Positions 6,217 to 11,679 are shown, counted from the stretch's first letter. The stretch is 11,679 nt of DNA from Paracoccaceae bacterium (GCA_003545125.1 DQCI01000086.1:1-11679), one strand, 5' to 3'. A program made the numbers and translations. Notes: generated from the sequence alone by a model not told the origin.

Positions 6217-6815
6217 CCATCACCGACCTCGCCCCCACCACGTTCAGCATCCCCACGCTCGAGACCGAGCGGATGTTTCTGCGGGCCATGCGCGCGGACG
6301 ATATCGAGGCGGAGGTCGCATTTTTTCAGACCGAACGCTCGCGCAGCGTCGGCGGACCCTTGCCGCAGGCCCAGGTCTGGCGCGCCGTCGCCGGGATGAT
6401 CGGCCACTGGGCGCTGCGCGGTTTCGGGTTCTGGGCGCTCGAGGAAAAGACCACCGGGGCCTATCTCGGGCGCGCGGGGCTCTGGTGCCCGGATCCCTGG
6501 CCGGAGCCCGAGATCGGCTGGACGCTGATGGACCACGCCGAGGGCAAGGGCTTTGCCCGCGAGGCCGCGCTGGCGGCCCGGGGTTATGCGTATGACACGC
6601 TCGGCTGGACGACAGCGATCTCGCTCATCCTCGCCGGCAACACCCGGTCGGAAGCCCTCGCCCACCGCCTCGGGGCGCGGCGCGAAGGCGAGTATCTGCA
6701 CCCGACCGTCGGCGCCATGAACGTCTGGCGCCACCCCGGTCCGGGACAGGTGCCGGGCCAGACGCCGGGCCAGACGCCGGGCAATCCCGACACCGCAGAC
6801 TGGAGACCGCAATGA
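6213..6815 (+). CDS. GNAT acetyltransferase 5, RimJ/RimL-like
   Basis: This 200-aa fifth paralogue starts in an ATGA overlap with gene 4. LETERMFLRAMRADD (16-30) opens the fold. Motif A is at about 98-118 (EPEIGW ... EGKGFAREA), motif B includes N143 (AGNTRSEALAHRLGA), and VWRHPGP sits at 171-177. The C-terminus then carries a short tandem repeat PGQV-PGQT-PGQT-PGNP, encoded by a 12-bp DNA repeat, before ending in ADWRPQ. That tail is outside the GNAT fold and is probably flexible. It overlaps the chorismate mutase start by 4 bp (ATGA), so the acetyltransferase set is physically tied to the genes that follow. Substrate unknown. Confidence 0.88.
   Translation: MTITDLAPTTFSIPTLETERMFLRAMRADDIEAEVAFFQTERSRSVGGPLPQAQVWRAVAGMIGHWALRGFGFWALEEKTTGAYLGRAGLWCPDPWPEPEIGWTLMDHAEGKGFAREAALAARGYAYDTLGWTTAISLILAGNTRSEALAHRLGARREGEYLHPTVGAMNVWRHPGPGQVPGQTPGQTPGNPDTADWRPQ
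6741..6788 (+). repeat. 12-bp tandem repeat inside the 3' end of GNAT gene 5
   Basis: Four consecutive 12-bp units. The middle two (6753-6764 and 6765-6776) are identical, CCGGGCCAGACG; the first and last are diverged. The repeat is in frame and encodes PGQV, PGQT, PGQT, PGNP. It is short and likely length-variable by slippage. Confidence 0.8.
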
Positions 6816-7117
6816 CCGATGACGTCACACGGGCGGCGGTGCTGCTCAAGGAGCACCGCGCCTCCATCGACCGGCTCGACGCCATTCTCGTCTACACCCT
6901 CGGCGAGCGTTTCAAGCACACCAAGGCAGTGGGCCAACTCAAGGCCGAACACGACCTTCCCCCGTCCGATCCTGCCCGTGAGGCGCACCAGATCGAACGG
7001 CTCGAAGACCTGGCCCGCCGGGCCGATCTCGACCCGGACTTCGCCAAGAAGTTCCTCAACTTCATCATCGCTGAAGTCATTCAGCACCACCACAAACACA
7101 AAGAAATGGGGGCCTGA
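6812..7117 (+). CDS. Chorismate mutase, AroQ class (short alpha-helical)
   Basis: It converts chorismate to prephenate, the branch step to phenylalanine and tyrosine. The 101-aa all-helical protein has the length of a stand-alone AroQ domain. Aligning by eye to the E. coli PheA mutase domain with a constant offset of 5 places R16, R33, K44, D53 and E57 on the known active-site residues R11, R28, K39, D48 and E52. The position of E. coli Q88 falls on H93 in a run VIQHHHKH, a change worth noting. It starts in an ATGA overlap with GNAT gene 5. Its last codons and stop form part of a 25-bp repeat that is copied just downstream. Such short mutases next to rpsP are, to my knowledge, usual in this bacterial group, so it is probably an operon passenger rather than functionally linked to the ribosome genes. 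Confidence 0.92.
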   Translation: MTDDVTRAAVLLKEHRASIDRLDAILVYTLGERFKHTKAVGQLKAEHDLPPSDPAREAHQIERLEDLARRADLDPDFAKKFLNFIIAEVIQHHHKHKEMGA

Positions 7118-7181
7118 CGTCCCCGGTGAAATGGGGGCCTGACGTCCCCGGTGAAAAGGGGGCCCTGAGGCCTCCCGTGAA
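7106..7181 (+). repeat. 25-bp tandem repeat spanning the chorismate mutase stop
   Basis: Units 7106-7130 and 7131-7155 are identical 25-mers. A diverged third unit (26 bp, 7156-7181) follows, and possible remnants (CAGGGGG...) continue to about 7200. The first unit contains the last codons (MGA) and the stop of the chorismate mutase, so the second recreates the same ATG-GGG-GCC-TGA text in another frame. Each unit can fold GGGG against CCCC. The array fills the 109-bp spacer before rpsP. Confidence 0.8.
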
Positions 7182-7226
7182 CAGGGGGCGCTCTGCCCCT
7201 GACAAGCCAAGAACAGGAGATTATCC

Positions 7227-7628
7227 ATGGCTATGAAAATCCGTCTCGCCCGTGGCGGCTCGAAAAAGCGCCCCCACTACGCCATCGTCGCCGCCGACTC
7301 GCGGATGCCGCGCGACGGCCGCTTCATCGAGAAGCTCGGCACCTACAACCCGCTGCTGCCGAAGGACAGCGAGGACCGCGTGAAAATGGACCTCGACGCC
7401 GTGAAGGCCTGGCTCGACAAGGGCGCGAAGCCCACCGACCGTGTGGCGCGGATGCTCGAGGCCGCGGGCGTGCTCGAGAAGAAAGAGCGCGCCAACCCCA
7501 AGAAGGGCGCCCCGGGCAAAGCCGCCCAGGAACGCGCCGAGGAGAAGGCCGCCAAGGCCGCCGCGGCCGAAGAAGCTCCGGCCGAAGAGGCGCCCGCCGA
7601 GGCCGCCGCCGAGGACGCCACCGAGTAA
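7227..7628 (+). CDS. rpsP: 30S ribosomal protein S16
   Basis: S16 is an early-assembly protein of the 30S 5' domain. The 133-aa product has the conserved S16 core in residues 1-85: [37 protein letters not shown] and [13 protein letters not shown] tail of about 45 residues rich in Ala, Glu and Lys follows; tails of this sort are common in alphaproteobacterial S16 and are probably disordered. The ATG at 7227 follows AGGAG at 7215-7219 with 7-nt spacing; a second ATG two codons on (7233) would give the more usual MKIRLAR start but has poorer spacing. It lies 109 bp after the chorismate mutase and is followed by a strong hairpin before rimM. Confidence 0.98.
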   Translation: MAMKIRLARGGSKKRPHYAIVAADSRMPRDGRFIEKLGTYNPLLPKDSEDRVKMDLDAVKAWLDKGAKPTDRVARMLEAAGVLEKKERANPKKGAPGKAAQERAEEKAAKAAAAEEAPAEEAPAEAAAEDATE

Positions 7629-7651
7629 TCGGGGCCTTCGACATTCACTTC

Positions 7652-7680
7652 GGGTGCGGGGCACACGCGGCCCCGCACCC
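7652..7680 (+). other. Strong hairpin between rpsP and rimM
   Basis: An 11-bp perfect stem (GGGTGCGGGGC against GCCCCGCACCC, 7652-7662 with 7670-7680) and a 7-nt loop, 23 nt after the rpsP stop and 20 nt before the rimM ATG. No T tract follows, so a complete terminator is unlikely. It could be a 3' stabiliser or partial terminator that raises S16 output over RimM and TrmD. Confidence 0.6.
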
Positions 7681-7700
7681 TGCCGGACGAAGAGGCAGGC

Positions 7701-8213
7701 ATGTCGGAAACACGTATCTGTGTCGGCGCCATCGCCGGGGCCTTCGGGGTCAAGGGCGAAGTGCGCCTGAAGAGCTTTACCGCAGACCCCGAAGCGATCG
7801 CGTCCTACGGGCCGCTGGTGACCGAGGACGGGGCGCGCAGCTTCGCCGTCGAGATCACCCGACCAGTCAAAAACGGTTTTGCCGCCCGGATAGAGGGTGT
7901 CAGCTCGAAAGAAGCGGCGGACGATCTGCGTGGCACAAAGCTGTTCGCCGAGCGTGACGTATTACCCTGCCTGCCCGATGACGAGTTTTACCACGCCGAT
8001 CTTATCGGCCTCGCGGTTCACGACACCGGCGGGCGCTTGCTCGGTCGTGTCACAGCCGTGCACAACCACGGCGCGGGTGATCTCCTTGAGATCTCTGGCG
8101 CTGGCCTGAACACCCCGGCGCTGCTGCCATTCACGCAAGACGCGGTGCCGACCGTCGACCTCACCGCGCGCCGGATCGTGGCCGACCCGCCGGAGGGGAT
8201 CTTCCCCGACTGA
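7701..8213 (+). CDS. rimM: Ribosome maturation factor RimM
   Basis: RimM binds ribosomal protein S19 and helps mature the 3' (head) domain of the 30S subunit and its 16S rRNA. The 170-aa product is the normal size. The N-terminal RimM domain (about 1-88) opens with [20 protein letters not shown], the diagnostic G-x-x-G-V-K-G-E region. The PRC-barrel-like domain (about 95-165) contains [30 protein letters not shown] and [14 protein letters not shown], and ends PEGIFPD. The ATG at 7701 is preceded by GAGGCAGG, a weak Shine-Dalgarno. It sits in the standard rpsP-rimM order. The usual partner trmD is not next but about 1.4 kb further on, behind a 443-bp gap and an unrelated gene. Confidence 0.96.
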   Translation: MSETRICVGAIAGAFGVKGEVRLKSFTADPEAIASYGPLVTEDGARSFAVEITRPVKNGFAARIEGVSSKEAADDLRGTKLFAERDVLPCLPDDEFYHADLIGLAVHDTGGRLLGRVTAVHNHGAGDLLEISGAGLNTPALLPFTQDAVPTVDLTARRIVADPPEGIFPD

Positions 8214-8409
8214 CAGGGGCATGAACCGCTAGCGCAGGCCAAGGCTCAATTCGGAATTCCGGCTCCAACGGCGTGGGTGACGGTAGGATTGCCGATTCTC
8301 TCCCAGGTGCACTGCGGGTTAACTCTGTTTAACGAGGGACCGCGGGGCCGACCCCATTTCACCGTTAGTGTTCTGTTTTAACAAAAGTAATCCAAGCCGG
8401 AATACCTGC

Positions 8410-8427
8410 CGGTTTCCTAGGAAACCG
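8410..8427. promoter_or_regulatory. 18-bp perfect palindrome, core GTTTCCTAGGAAAC (copy 2)
   Basis: CGGTTTCCTAGGAAACCG is a perfect inverted repeat centred between 8418 and 8419. Its 14-bp core equals that of the sites at 1119-1144 and 8434-8447. It is intergenic, 230 bp before the membrane-protein start at 8657. A paired operator is the simplest reading, by inference. Confidence 0.6.
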
Positions 8428-8433
8428 TCCCCC

Positions 8434-8447
8434 GTTTCCTAGGAAAC
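8434..8447. promoter_or_regulatory. 14-bp palindrome GTTTCCTAGGAAAC (copy 3)
   Basis: A perfect 14-bp inverted repeat centred between 8440 and 8441, exactly 22 bp centre to centre from copy 2. That is about two helical turns, so two protein dimers could bind on the same face of the DNA. Confidence 0.6.
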
Positions 8448-8656
8448 CGGCTGGAACGTGTTCGCGCCAGCACGAGATCGAGTTGCCGGGTGAAGTCGCG
8501 CTGAAACCCGGGCCTGCGCGGACCGGTTCCTCCCGTCACCGCGCCTGCGCCAGAAAATCCACCGGCACTAACAAAAACTTCTTGGCAACCGGCCTTGGAA
8601 TCGAGTCTTCTTTGGCCAAGGCGAAGGGGGGATGTCGCCGAGGGAGGTTCACGCCG

Positions 8657-9568
8657 ATGTTTGGCCCAAGAAGCCGCACTGGGCTCGCCCTTTTGGGCGC
8701 AGCGCTTTTTGGCGGCCCGATCCTTGCGGGTCTGGCCCAGCACGACTGGTCGGTGCTGCCGGTGCTCGCGGCCCTTTTCCTGCTCTACATCGCCGCCGCC
8801 CGCAGACCCGATCTGGCAACCGGCGCAGGCCGAGCCAGCCTGGCGATGATGGCGTTCGTTCAGTCCGCGAACGTGGTGATCGGCTGGGCCATCGGGCTCC
8901 TGCTGGCCGACATCCTGGGGCCCGTGGCCTTGCCGCTCTGGGCACCGCTCGCGATCACCGCTCTCGGCGCCGGTGTCGGCGCCTGGGCGTTCCGCGACGC
9001 GGCCGAGATGGACGTGATGCTCGACAGCGCGCTGGCCCGGATCGCCGAGATGGAGACCATGACGCCGCCGTCGCGGTCGTTCGATGTGCCATGGCCGAGT
9101 CCTGTCCCGGAAGCCGACGATGCCCTCAGGCGGGCGCTGCGCGCGTTGCGCGCGCGGCCCGGGATCGACGTCGCTCATGTCGACCGGATCGTGCACAGGC
9201 TGCACGCCGAGGCCGGCGCGGCGGGGTTCGACCCGCTCTACGATGCCGCCGGTCTCGACGGCTCGCTGAACGAGCCAGCGGTTGATTTGGCCCTCTTGCG
9301 GTTCTCGGCGTTGCCGCAGGTGTTCGACCAGCTCATCAGCCGCGGCGAGGCCGGGCTTGCCCCGATGCTGCTGTTGAACGCACCGAACCCGCTGGTGCGT
9401 GCCGAAGCCCGTGCGCTGGTGTCCGGGATGATAGACGCGGCCGTGCCCGTCACCGAGCTGCCGGACCCGGCGCTCCTGCGCGAACTTGCCGGGGCTTTCC
9501 CGGGCGAAGGATACAACCGGCTGCTGGCGCGCTGTGCCCATGGTGGCCCGGCGCGGATCGAGGCCTGA
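8657..9568 (+). CDS. Four-helix membrane protein with C-terminal soluble domain, unknown function
   Basis: I do not recognise this 303-aa protein. I start it at ATG 8657 because AGGGAGG (8641-8647) precedes it by 9 nt and the protein then opens with a basic stretch and a helix. Four hydrophobic segments lie at about 8-26, 32-48, 59-85 and 88-112. A helical, mainly hydrophilic domain of about 190 residues follows (RALRALRARPGIDVAHVDRI; repeated short helices such as LLRFSALPQVFDQLI and LLRELAGAFPGEGYNRLL), which may be helical-repeat-like. No catalytic motif stands out. It ends 43 bp before trmD without a terminator, so the two are probably co-transcribed. The upstream gap with tandem palindromes suggests its own promoter. 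It interrupts the usual rimM-trmD adjacency. Confidence 0.75.
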   Translation: MFGPRSRTGLALLGAALFGGPILAGLAQHDWSVLPVLAALFLLYIAAARRPDLATGAGRASLAMMAFVQSANVVIGWAIGLLLADILGPVALPLWAPLAITALGAGVGAWAFRDAAEMDVMLDSALARIAEMETMTPPSRSFDVPWPSPVPEADDALRRALRALRARPGIDVAHVDRIVHRLHAEAGAAGFDPLYDAAGLDGSLNEPAVDLALLRFSALPQVFDQLISRGEAGLAPMLLLNAPNPLVRAEARALVSGMIDAAVPVTELPDPALLRELAGAFPGEGYNRLLARCAHGGPARIEA

Positions 9569-9611
9569 TTTCGCCTTTCGCCGTGCCGGTCGACTGCGGT
9601 AGGAACGCGCC

Positions 9612-10484
9612 ATGACCGACACACCGAAAACGCCCGGACCCGACGGTTCGGGACCGGACACCACCGGACCGAAGAAGCCCGCGCCCAGATCCCACGGGCG
9701 GTTGAAGATCTCCGCCACGCTGAAACCGCGCGCGCTGATGGAACACCGGCCGGCGCTGGCCAGCGCCTGGGAGGCGCGGGTCATCACCCTGTTCCCCGCG
9801 GCCTTCCCCGGGGTGCTCGGCGAGAGCCTCACCGGCAAGGCGCTGGCAGAGGGGCTCTGGCAGCTGGAGACGATCGACCTGAGAGGCTTCGGCGTCGGCA
9901 AGCACCGCAATGTCGACGACACACCTGCCGGCGGCGGCGCGGGGATGGTACTGCGCGCCGACGTGCTCGCGGCGGCGATCGACGCCGCATCCGACGGGGT
10001 GCCCACCGACCGGGCGCGCTGGCCGCTCGTCTACCTTTCGCCCCGGGGCCGGCCGTTCGACCAGGCCACGGCGCGGCGTTTCGCCGCTTGTGACGGTATC
10101 ACCCTGATCTGCGGCCGGTTCGAGGGGGTCGACGAACGGGTGCTGGAAGACTACGGGATCGAGGAAGTCAGCCTTGGCGATTTCGTCATGACCGGCGGCG
10201 AGATCGCGGCCCAGGCGATGATCGACGCCGCTGTTCGCTTACGTCCCGGTGTGCTCGGCAATGCCGCCTCGACCGAGGAGGAAAGCTTTGCCCACGGGCT
10301 GCTAGAGCATCCGCAGTACACCAAGCCCCAGGAGTGGCGGGGCCGCGCCATTCCCCCCGTCTTGCTATCGGGCCACCACGGCGAGATCGCCCGGTGGCGC
10401 CGCGCAGAGGCGGAGCGGATCACCCGGGCCCGGCGGCCGGATCTGTGGAAGAAGCACCGCGACCCCGAAAACGGTGACGGGTAA
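9612..10484 (+). CDS. trmD: tRNA (guanine-N1)-methyltransferase TrmD
   Basis: TrmD uses S-adenosylmethionine to make m1G at position 37 of tRNAs, preventing +1 frameshifting. The 290-aa product has the SPOUT deep-knot features: RVITLFPAAFPGVLG (56-70), DDTPAGGGAGMVLR (102-115), LSPRGRPFDQ (142-151), GRFEGVDERV (168-177), SLGDFVMTGGE (187-197) and VLLSGHHGEI (250-259). About 54 residues precede the usual start of the fold, first Pro/Gly/Thr-rich and then basic; I believe such extensions occur in related species, so I kept ATG 9612 (AGGA at 9601-9604). In ESFAHGLLEHPQYTKP (224-239), the position I align with the catalytic Asp169 of the Haemophilus enzyme is Glu224. rplS, often next, is absent; a convergent gene follows. 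Confidence 0.95.
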   Translation: MTDTPKTPGPDGSGPDTTGPKKPAPRSHGRLKISATLKPRALMEHRPALASAWEARVITLFPAAFPGVLGESLTGKALAEGLWQLETIDLRGFGVGKHRNVDDTPAGGGAGMVLRADVLAAAIDAASDGVPTDRARWPLVYLSPRGRPFDQATARRFAACDGITLICGRFEGVDERVLEDYGIEEVSLGDFVMTGGEIAAQAMIDAAVRLRPGVLGNAASTEEESFAHGLLEHPQYTKPQEWRGRAIPPVLLSGHHGEIARWRRAEAERITRARRPDLWKKHRDPENGDG

Positions 10485-10485
10485 C

Positions 10486-10529
10486 GCGAAACGGGCGGCC
10501 CGCCTGTAGGACCGCCCGCCGAATTTCGC
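10486..10529. terminator. Hairpin between convergent trmD and outer-membrane gene
   Basis: CGGGCGG (10492-10498) pairs with CCGCCCG (10512-10518). Outside it GCGAAA (10486-10491) pairs with TTTCGC (10524-10529), with a 5-nt bulge on one side. It starts 2 nt after the trmD stop and ends 15 nt before the stop of the minus-strand gene, so it can serve both directions. The T tract is short (AATTT), so the call rests on position and stem strength. Confidence 0.6.
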
Positions 10530-10544
10530 TTGATTACGTGCCGA

Positions 10545-11129
10545 TCAGAACTTGATACCGGCGCGCAGCTGACCGCCGTGCGACGTGGCATCGAACCCAG
10601 CCGGAATCGTGGTCGGCATGTTACGGTACACGTATTCACCGCCGACAAAGAACTTTTCGGTGATGGCATAGTCGAGGCCGACGCCCGCGTTCCAACCCGT
10701 GGCCGCGAAGGTCAAGGGTGTGGTCGCGCCGAATGTCGAATAGCCACCGGACGCGAACAGCAACGCATCACCGAAGCTGTAGCCAACGCGGACCTTGGCA
10801 TCGAGCAACATGTCGACATCGAAGGCCGGGCCCGGGTTGACGTCCAGGGTGCCGATCTGTCCGGCGATTTCCGCACCGAACACCATCTGGCCCTGCTGGA
10901 AGTTGTAGCCGGCAAAGCCACCATAGGTGGTGGCGTCAAAGGTGAAGGGGCCAGGCGTGATATCGCCACTCTGCATGCCGCCGGTCACGCCGCCATAGAA
11001 GCCTTCCCAGTCGTTTTCGACGACCGGCGGTTCCATGTAGACATGCTCGACATAGGGCTCCGGCGAACCGGCGATTGCTGCACTGCCGGCGAGGCCGACG
11101 ATGACAGCGGCTAGGAGCGTTTGTTTCAT
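10545..11129 (-). CDS. Outer-membrane beta-barrel protein (opacity/Omp25-like porin family)
   Basis: A 194-aa exported protein. Residues 1-20 (MKQTLLAAVIVGLAGSAAIA) are a Sec signal peptide with predicted cleavage after AIA. A short acidic linker follows. From about residue 42 the sequence alternates in the way of a small, probably eight-stranded beta barrel: WEGFYGGVTGGMQSG, TTYGGFAGYNFQQGQMVFGAE, AKVRVGYSFGDALLFASGGY, AGVGLDYAITEKFFVGGEYVYR, ending GQLRAGIKF with a C-terminal Phe as outer-membrane proteins require for assembly. GGFAGYNFQ...FGAE is typical of the opacity/Omp25-type family. The gene has a strong Shine-Dalgarno AGGAGG (complement 11135-11140, 5-nt spacing) in an AT-rich leader, suggesting high expression. 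It is convergent with trmD and monocistronic here. Confidence 0.88.
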   Translation of the reverse strand: MKQTLLAAVIVGLAGSAAIAGSPEPYVEHVYMEPPVVENDWEGFYGGVTGGMQSGDITPGPFTFDATTYGGFAGYNFQQGQMVFGAEIAGQIGTLDVNPGPAFDVDMLLDAKVRVGYSFGDALLFASGGYSTFGATTPLTFAATGWNAGVGLDYAITEKFFVGGEYVYRNMPTTIPAGFDATSHGGQLRAGIKF

Positions 11130-11134
11130 TTTTT

Positions 11135-11140
11135 CCTCCT
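11135..11140 (-). promoter_or_regulatory. Perfect Shine-Dalgarno AGGAGG of the outer-membrane protein
   Basis: On the minus strand AGGAGG is followed by five A residues and ATG (complement 11129). The leader is AT-rich and unstructured, in contrast to most genes here, and fits an abundant envelope protein. Confidence 0.75.
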
Positions 11141-11327
11141 AAAATAAACTGCTCTGAATTTCAGATAGCACATTTCGCCTTTAAAATGACCCGTTCTCGC
11201 GAATCACCCGTCACTCGGATCGCGTCGAGTTGCACAAAAGCAACATTCGCGCCCGAAACACGGGATTATCTCCAGCGCCGAAACAGGCATCAGGCCCTCT
11301 TTGCCGGCACGGTTTGACCCAACGCAT

Positions 11328-11356
11328 TGCCCGCTTGTCCCCGTCTGTTCCATACT
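11328..11356 (+). promoter_or_regulatory. Possible promoter of the 60-aa protein gene
   Basis: TTGCCC (11328-11333) and CATACT (11351-11356) with a 17-bp spacer, about 60 bp upstream of the start at 11417. It is a reasonable but not strong match; a competing TTGACC at 11315 has no matching -10. Confidence 0.3.
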
Positions 11357-11416
11357 GCCAACACTGCCGACGAACCCGGAGGCGGACCTTCCGGGAAACC
11401 GATGGGAGGATTTGCG

Positions 11417-11599
11417 ATGCTTGGCGAAAAGGTCGCTGGTTATGCACGCGCACTCTACGAGTCGCATGGCGACAAGGCCGAAGCCGAGGCGGCGCAGAAG
11501 ATGGCCGCCGCCGAGGAGGCGGGCAAAACCGACGAAGTGGAACAATGGCGCGCGGTCCGCGAAGCGGTGCGGGCGCTGCGCGGCGCCAACCAGGGCTGA
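11417..11599 (+). CDS. Small 60-aa helical protein, unknown function
   Basis: I start this at ATG 11417 because GGGAGGA (11404-11410) precedes it by 6 nt. The open frame reaches back to 11327, but the extra residues look like read-through of the leader. The protein (MLGEKVAGYARALYESHGDK ... AVREAVRALRGANQG) is soluble, charged and Ala/Glu-rich, and should form two or three amphipathic helices. There is no signal peptide or membrane segment. I recall similar tiny proteins in Rhodobacteraceae but cannot name the family, so no function is given. It is divergent from the outer-membrane gene, with 287 bp between the two starts. The 80 bases after its stop hold nothing I can identify. Confidence 0.7.
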   Translation: MLGEKVAGYARALYESHGDKAEAEAAQKMAAAEEAGKTDEVEQWRAVREAVRALRGANQG

Positions 11600-11679
11600 C
11601 GCGCGCGCCGTTCCCGTAGCGCGACCCTGTCAAGGATAAGGCGTGAGGCCGATGTGAGGTCACGCGCACCGGGGCGGTG

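Larger units (their letters stand above)
8214..8656 (+). other. 443-bp intergenic region between rimM and the four-helix membrane protein
   Basis: I see no gene here. The frame upstream of 8657 is open from 8483, but it reads as Arg/Gly/Pro/Thr-rich filler without a good start. Contents: GTTAA/TTAAC small inverted repeat at 8318-8333; an AT-rich patch around 8358-8393; the two tandem palindromes at 8410-8447; a 7-bp inverted repeat GCCTTGG/CCAAGGC at 8592-8622; and a Shine-Dalgarno AGGGAGG at 8641-8647. The size and content suggest a new transcription unit begins here. Confidence 0.55.

Noticed and set aside
7106..7200. CRISPR array
   Set aside because: The 25-bp units are directly adjacent without spacers, and only two are intact.
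8483..8656. N-terminal extension of the four-helix membrane protein
   Set aside because: The extra 58 residues are Arg/Gly/Thr-rich and unlike a leader, and the ATG at 8657 has a far better Shine-Dalgarno.
8417..10006. 529-codon minus-strand open frame opposite the membrane protein and trmD
   Set aside because: It is antisense to TrmD motifs, has a composition full of Arg/Gly/Pro, and shows no domain or start signal.

Overview
The window reads as a high-GC alphaproteobacterial chromosome, most likely Rhodobacterales (Rhodobacteraceae/Roseobacteraceae). The grounds are the codon bias toward G/C at third positions, the order ffh - acetyltransferases - chorismate mutase - rpsP - rimM - trmD, and the style of the Ffh, S16, TrmD and chorismate mutase proteins. 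No genus can be assigned from the sequence alone. There are no rRNA, tRNA, CRISPR, insertion-sequence or phage genes.

Layout. Bases 1-482: 3' part of a small membrane-anchored protein (+), cut by the window edge. Bases 679-1064 (-): a two-helix membrane protein in locally AT-richer DNA, whose good Shine-Dalgarno and ATG are out of frame with the body by one base in an A4/T4 run. A 26-bp perfect palindrome lies about 55 bp upstream of it. Bases 1312-2076 (-): a DXD-motif glycosyltransferase. Bases 2077-2400: divergent spacer with a good sigma-70-like promoter and a leader rich in hairpins ahead of ffh. Bases 2401-8213 (+): one long, tightly packed run of ffh, five tandem GNAT acetyltransferases, a chorismate mutase, rpsP and rimM. 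Neighbours from ffh through the chorismate mutase abut or overlap by 4 bp. Bases 8214-8656: a 443-bp gap with two more copies of the palindrome core, 22 bp apart. Bases 8657-10484 (+): an unrecognised four-helix membrane protein, then trmD. Bases 10486-10529: hairpin between convergent genes. Bases 10545-11129 (-): an outer-membrane beta-barrel protein. Bases 11417-11599 (+): a 60-aa soluble helical protein of unknown function.

How the genes fit together. The central block serves protein synthesis and targeting: Ffh (SRP GTPase), ribosomal protein S16, the 16S maturation factor RimM and the tRNA m1G37 methyltransferase TrmD. The chorismate mutase is a metabolic passenger. The five GNAT paralogues form the most expanded part. 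They share a RimJ/RimL-like layout and a C-terminal (Y/W)RH(P/W) signature, which suggests successive tandem duplication and translational coupling. Acetylation of ribosomal or nascent proteins is an attractive inference from context, but nothing in the sequence names a substrate.

Most notable non-coding observation: the 14-bp palindrome GTTTCCTAGGAAAC occurs three times, always between genes, once ahead of the two-helix membrane protein and twice in tandem ahead of the four-helix membrane protein. It looks like an operator or a dispersed palindromic element that I do not recognise.
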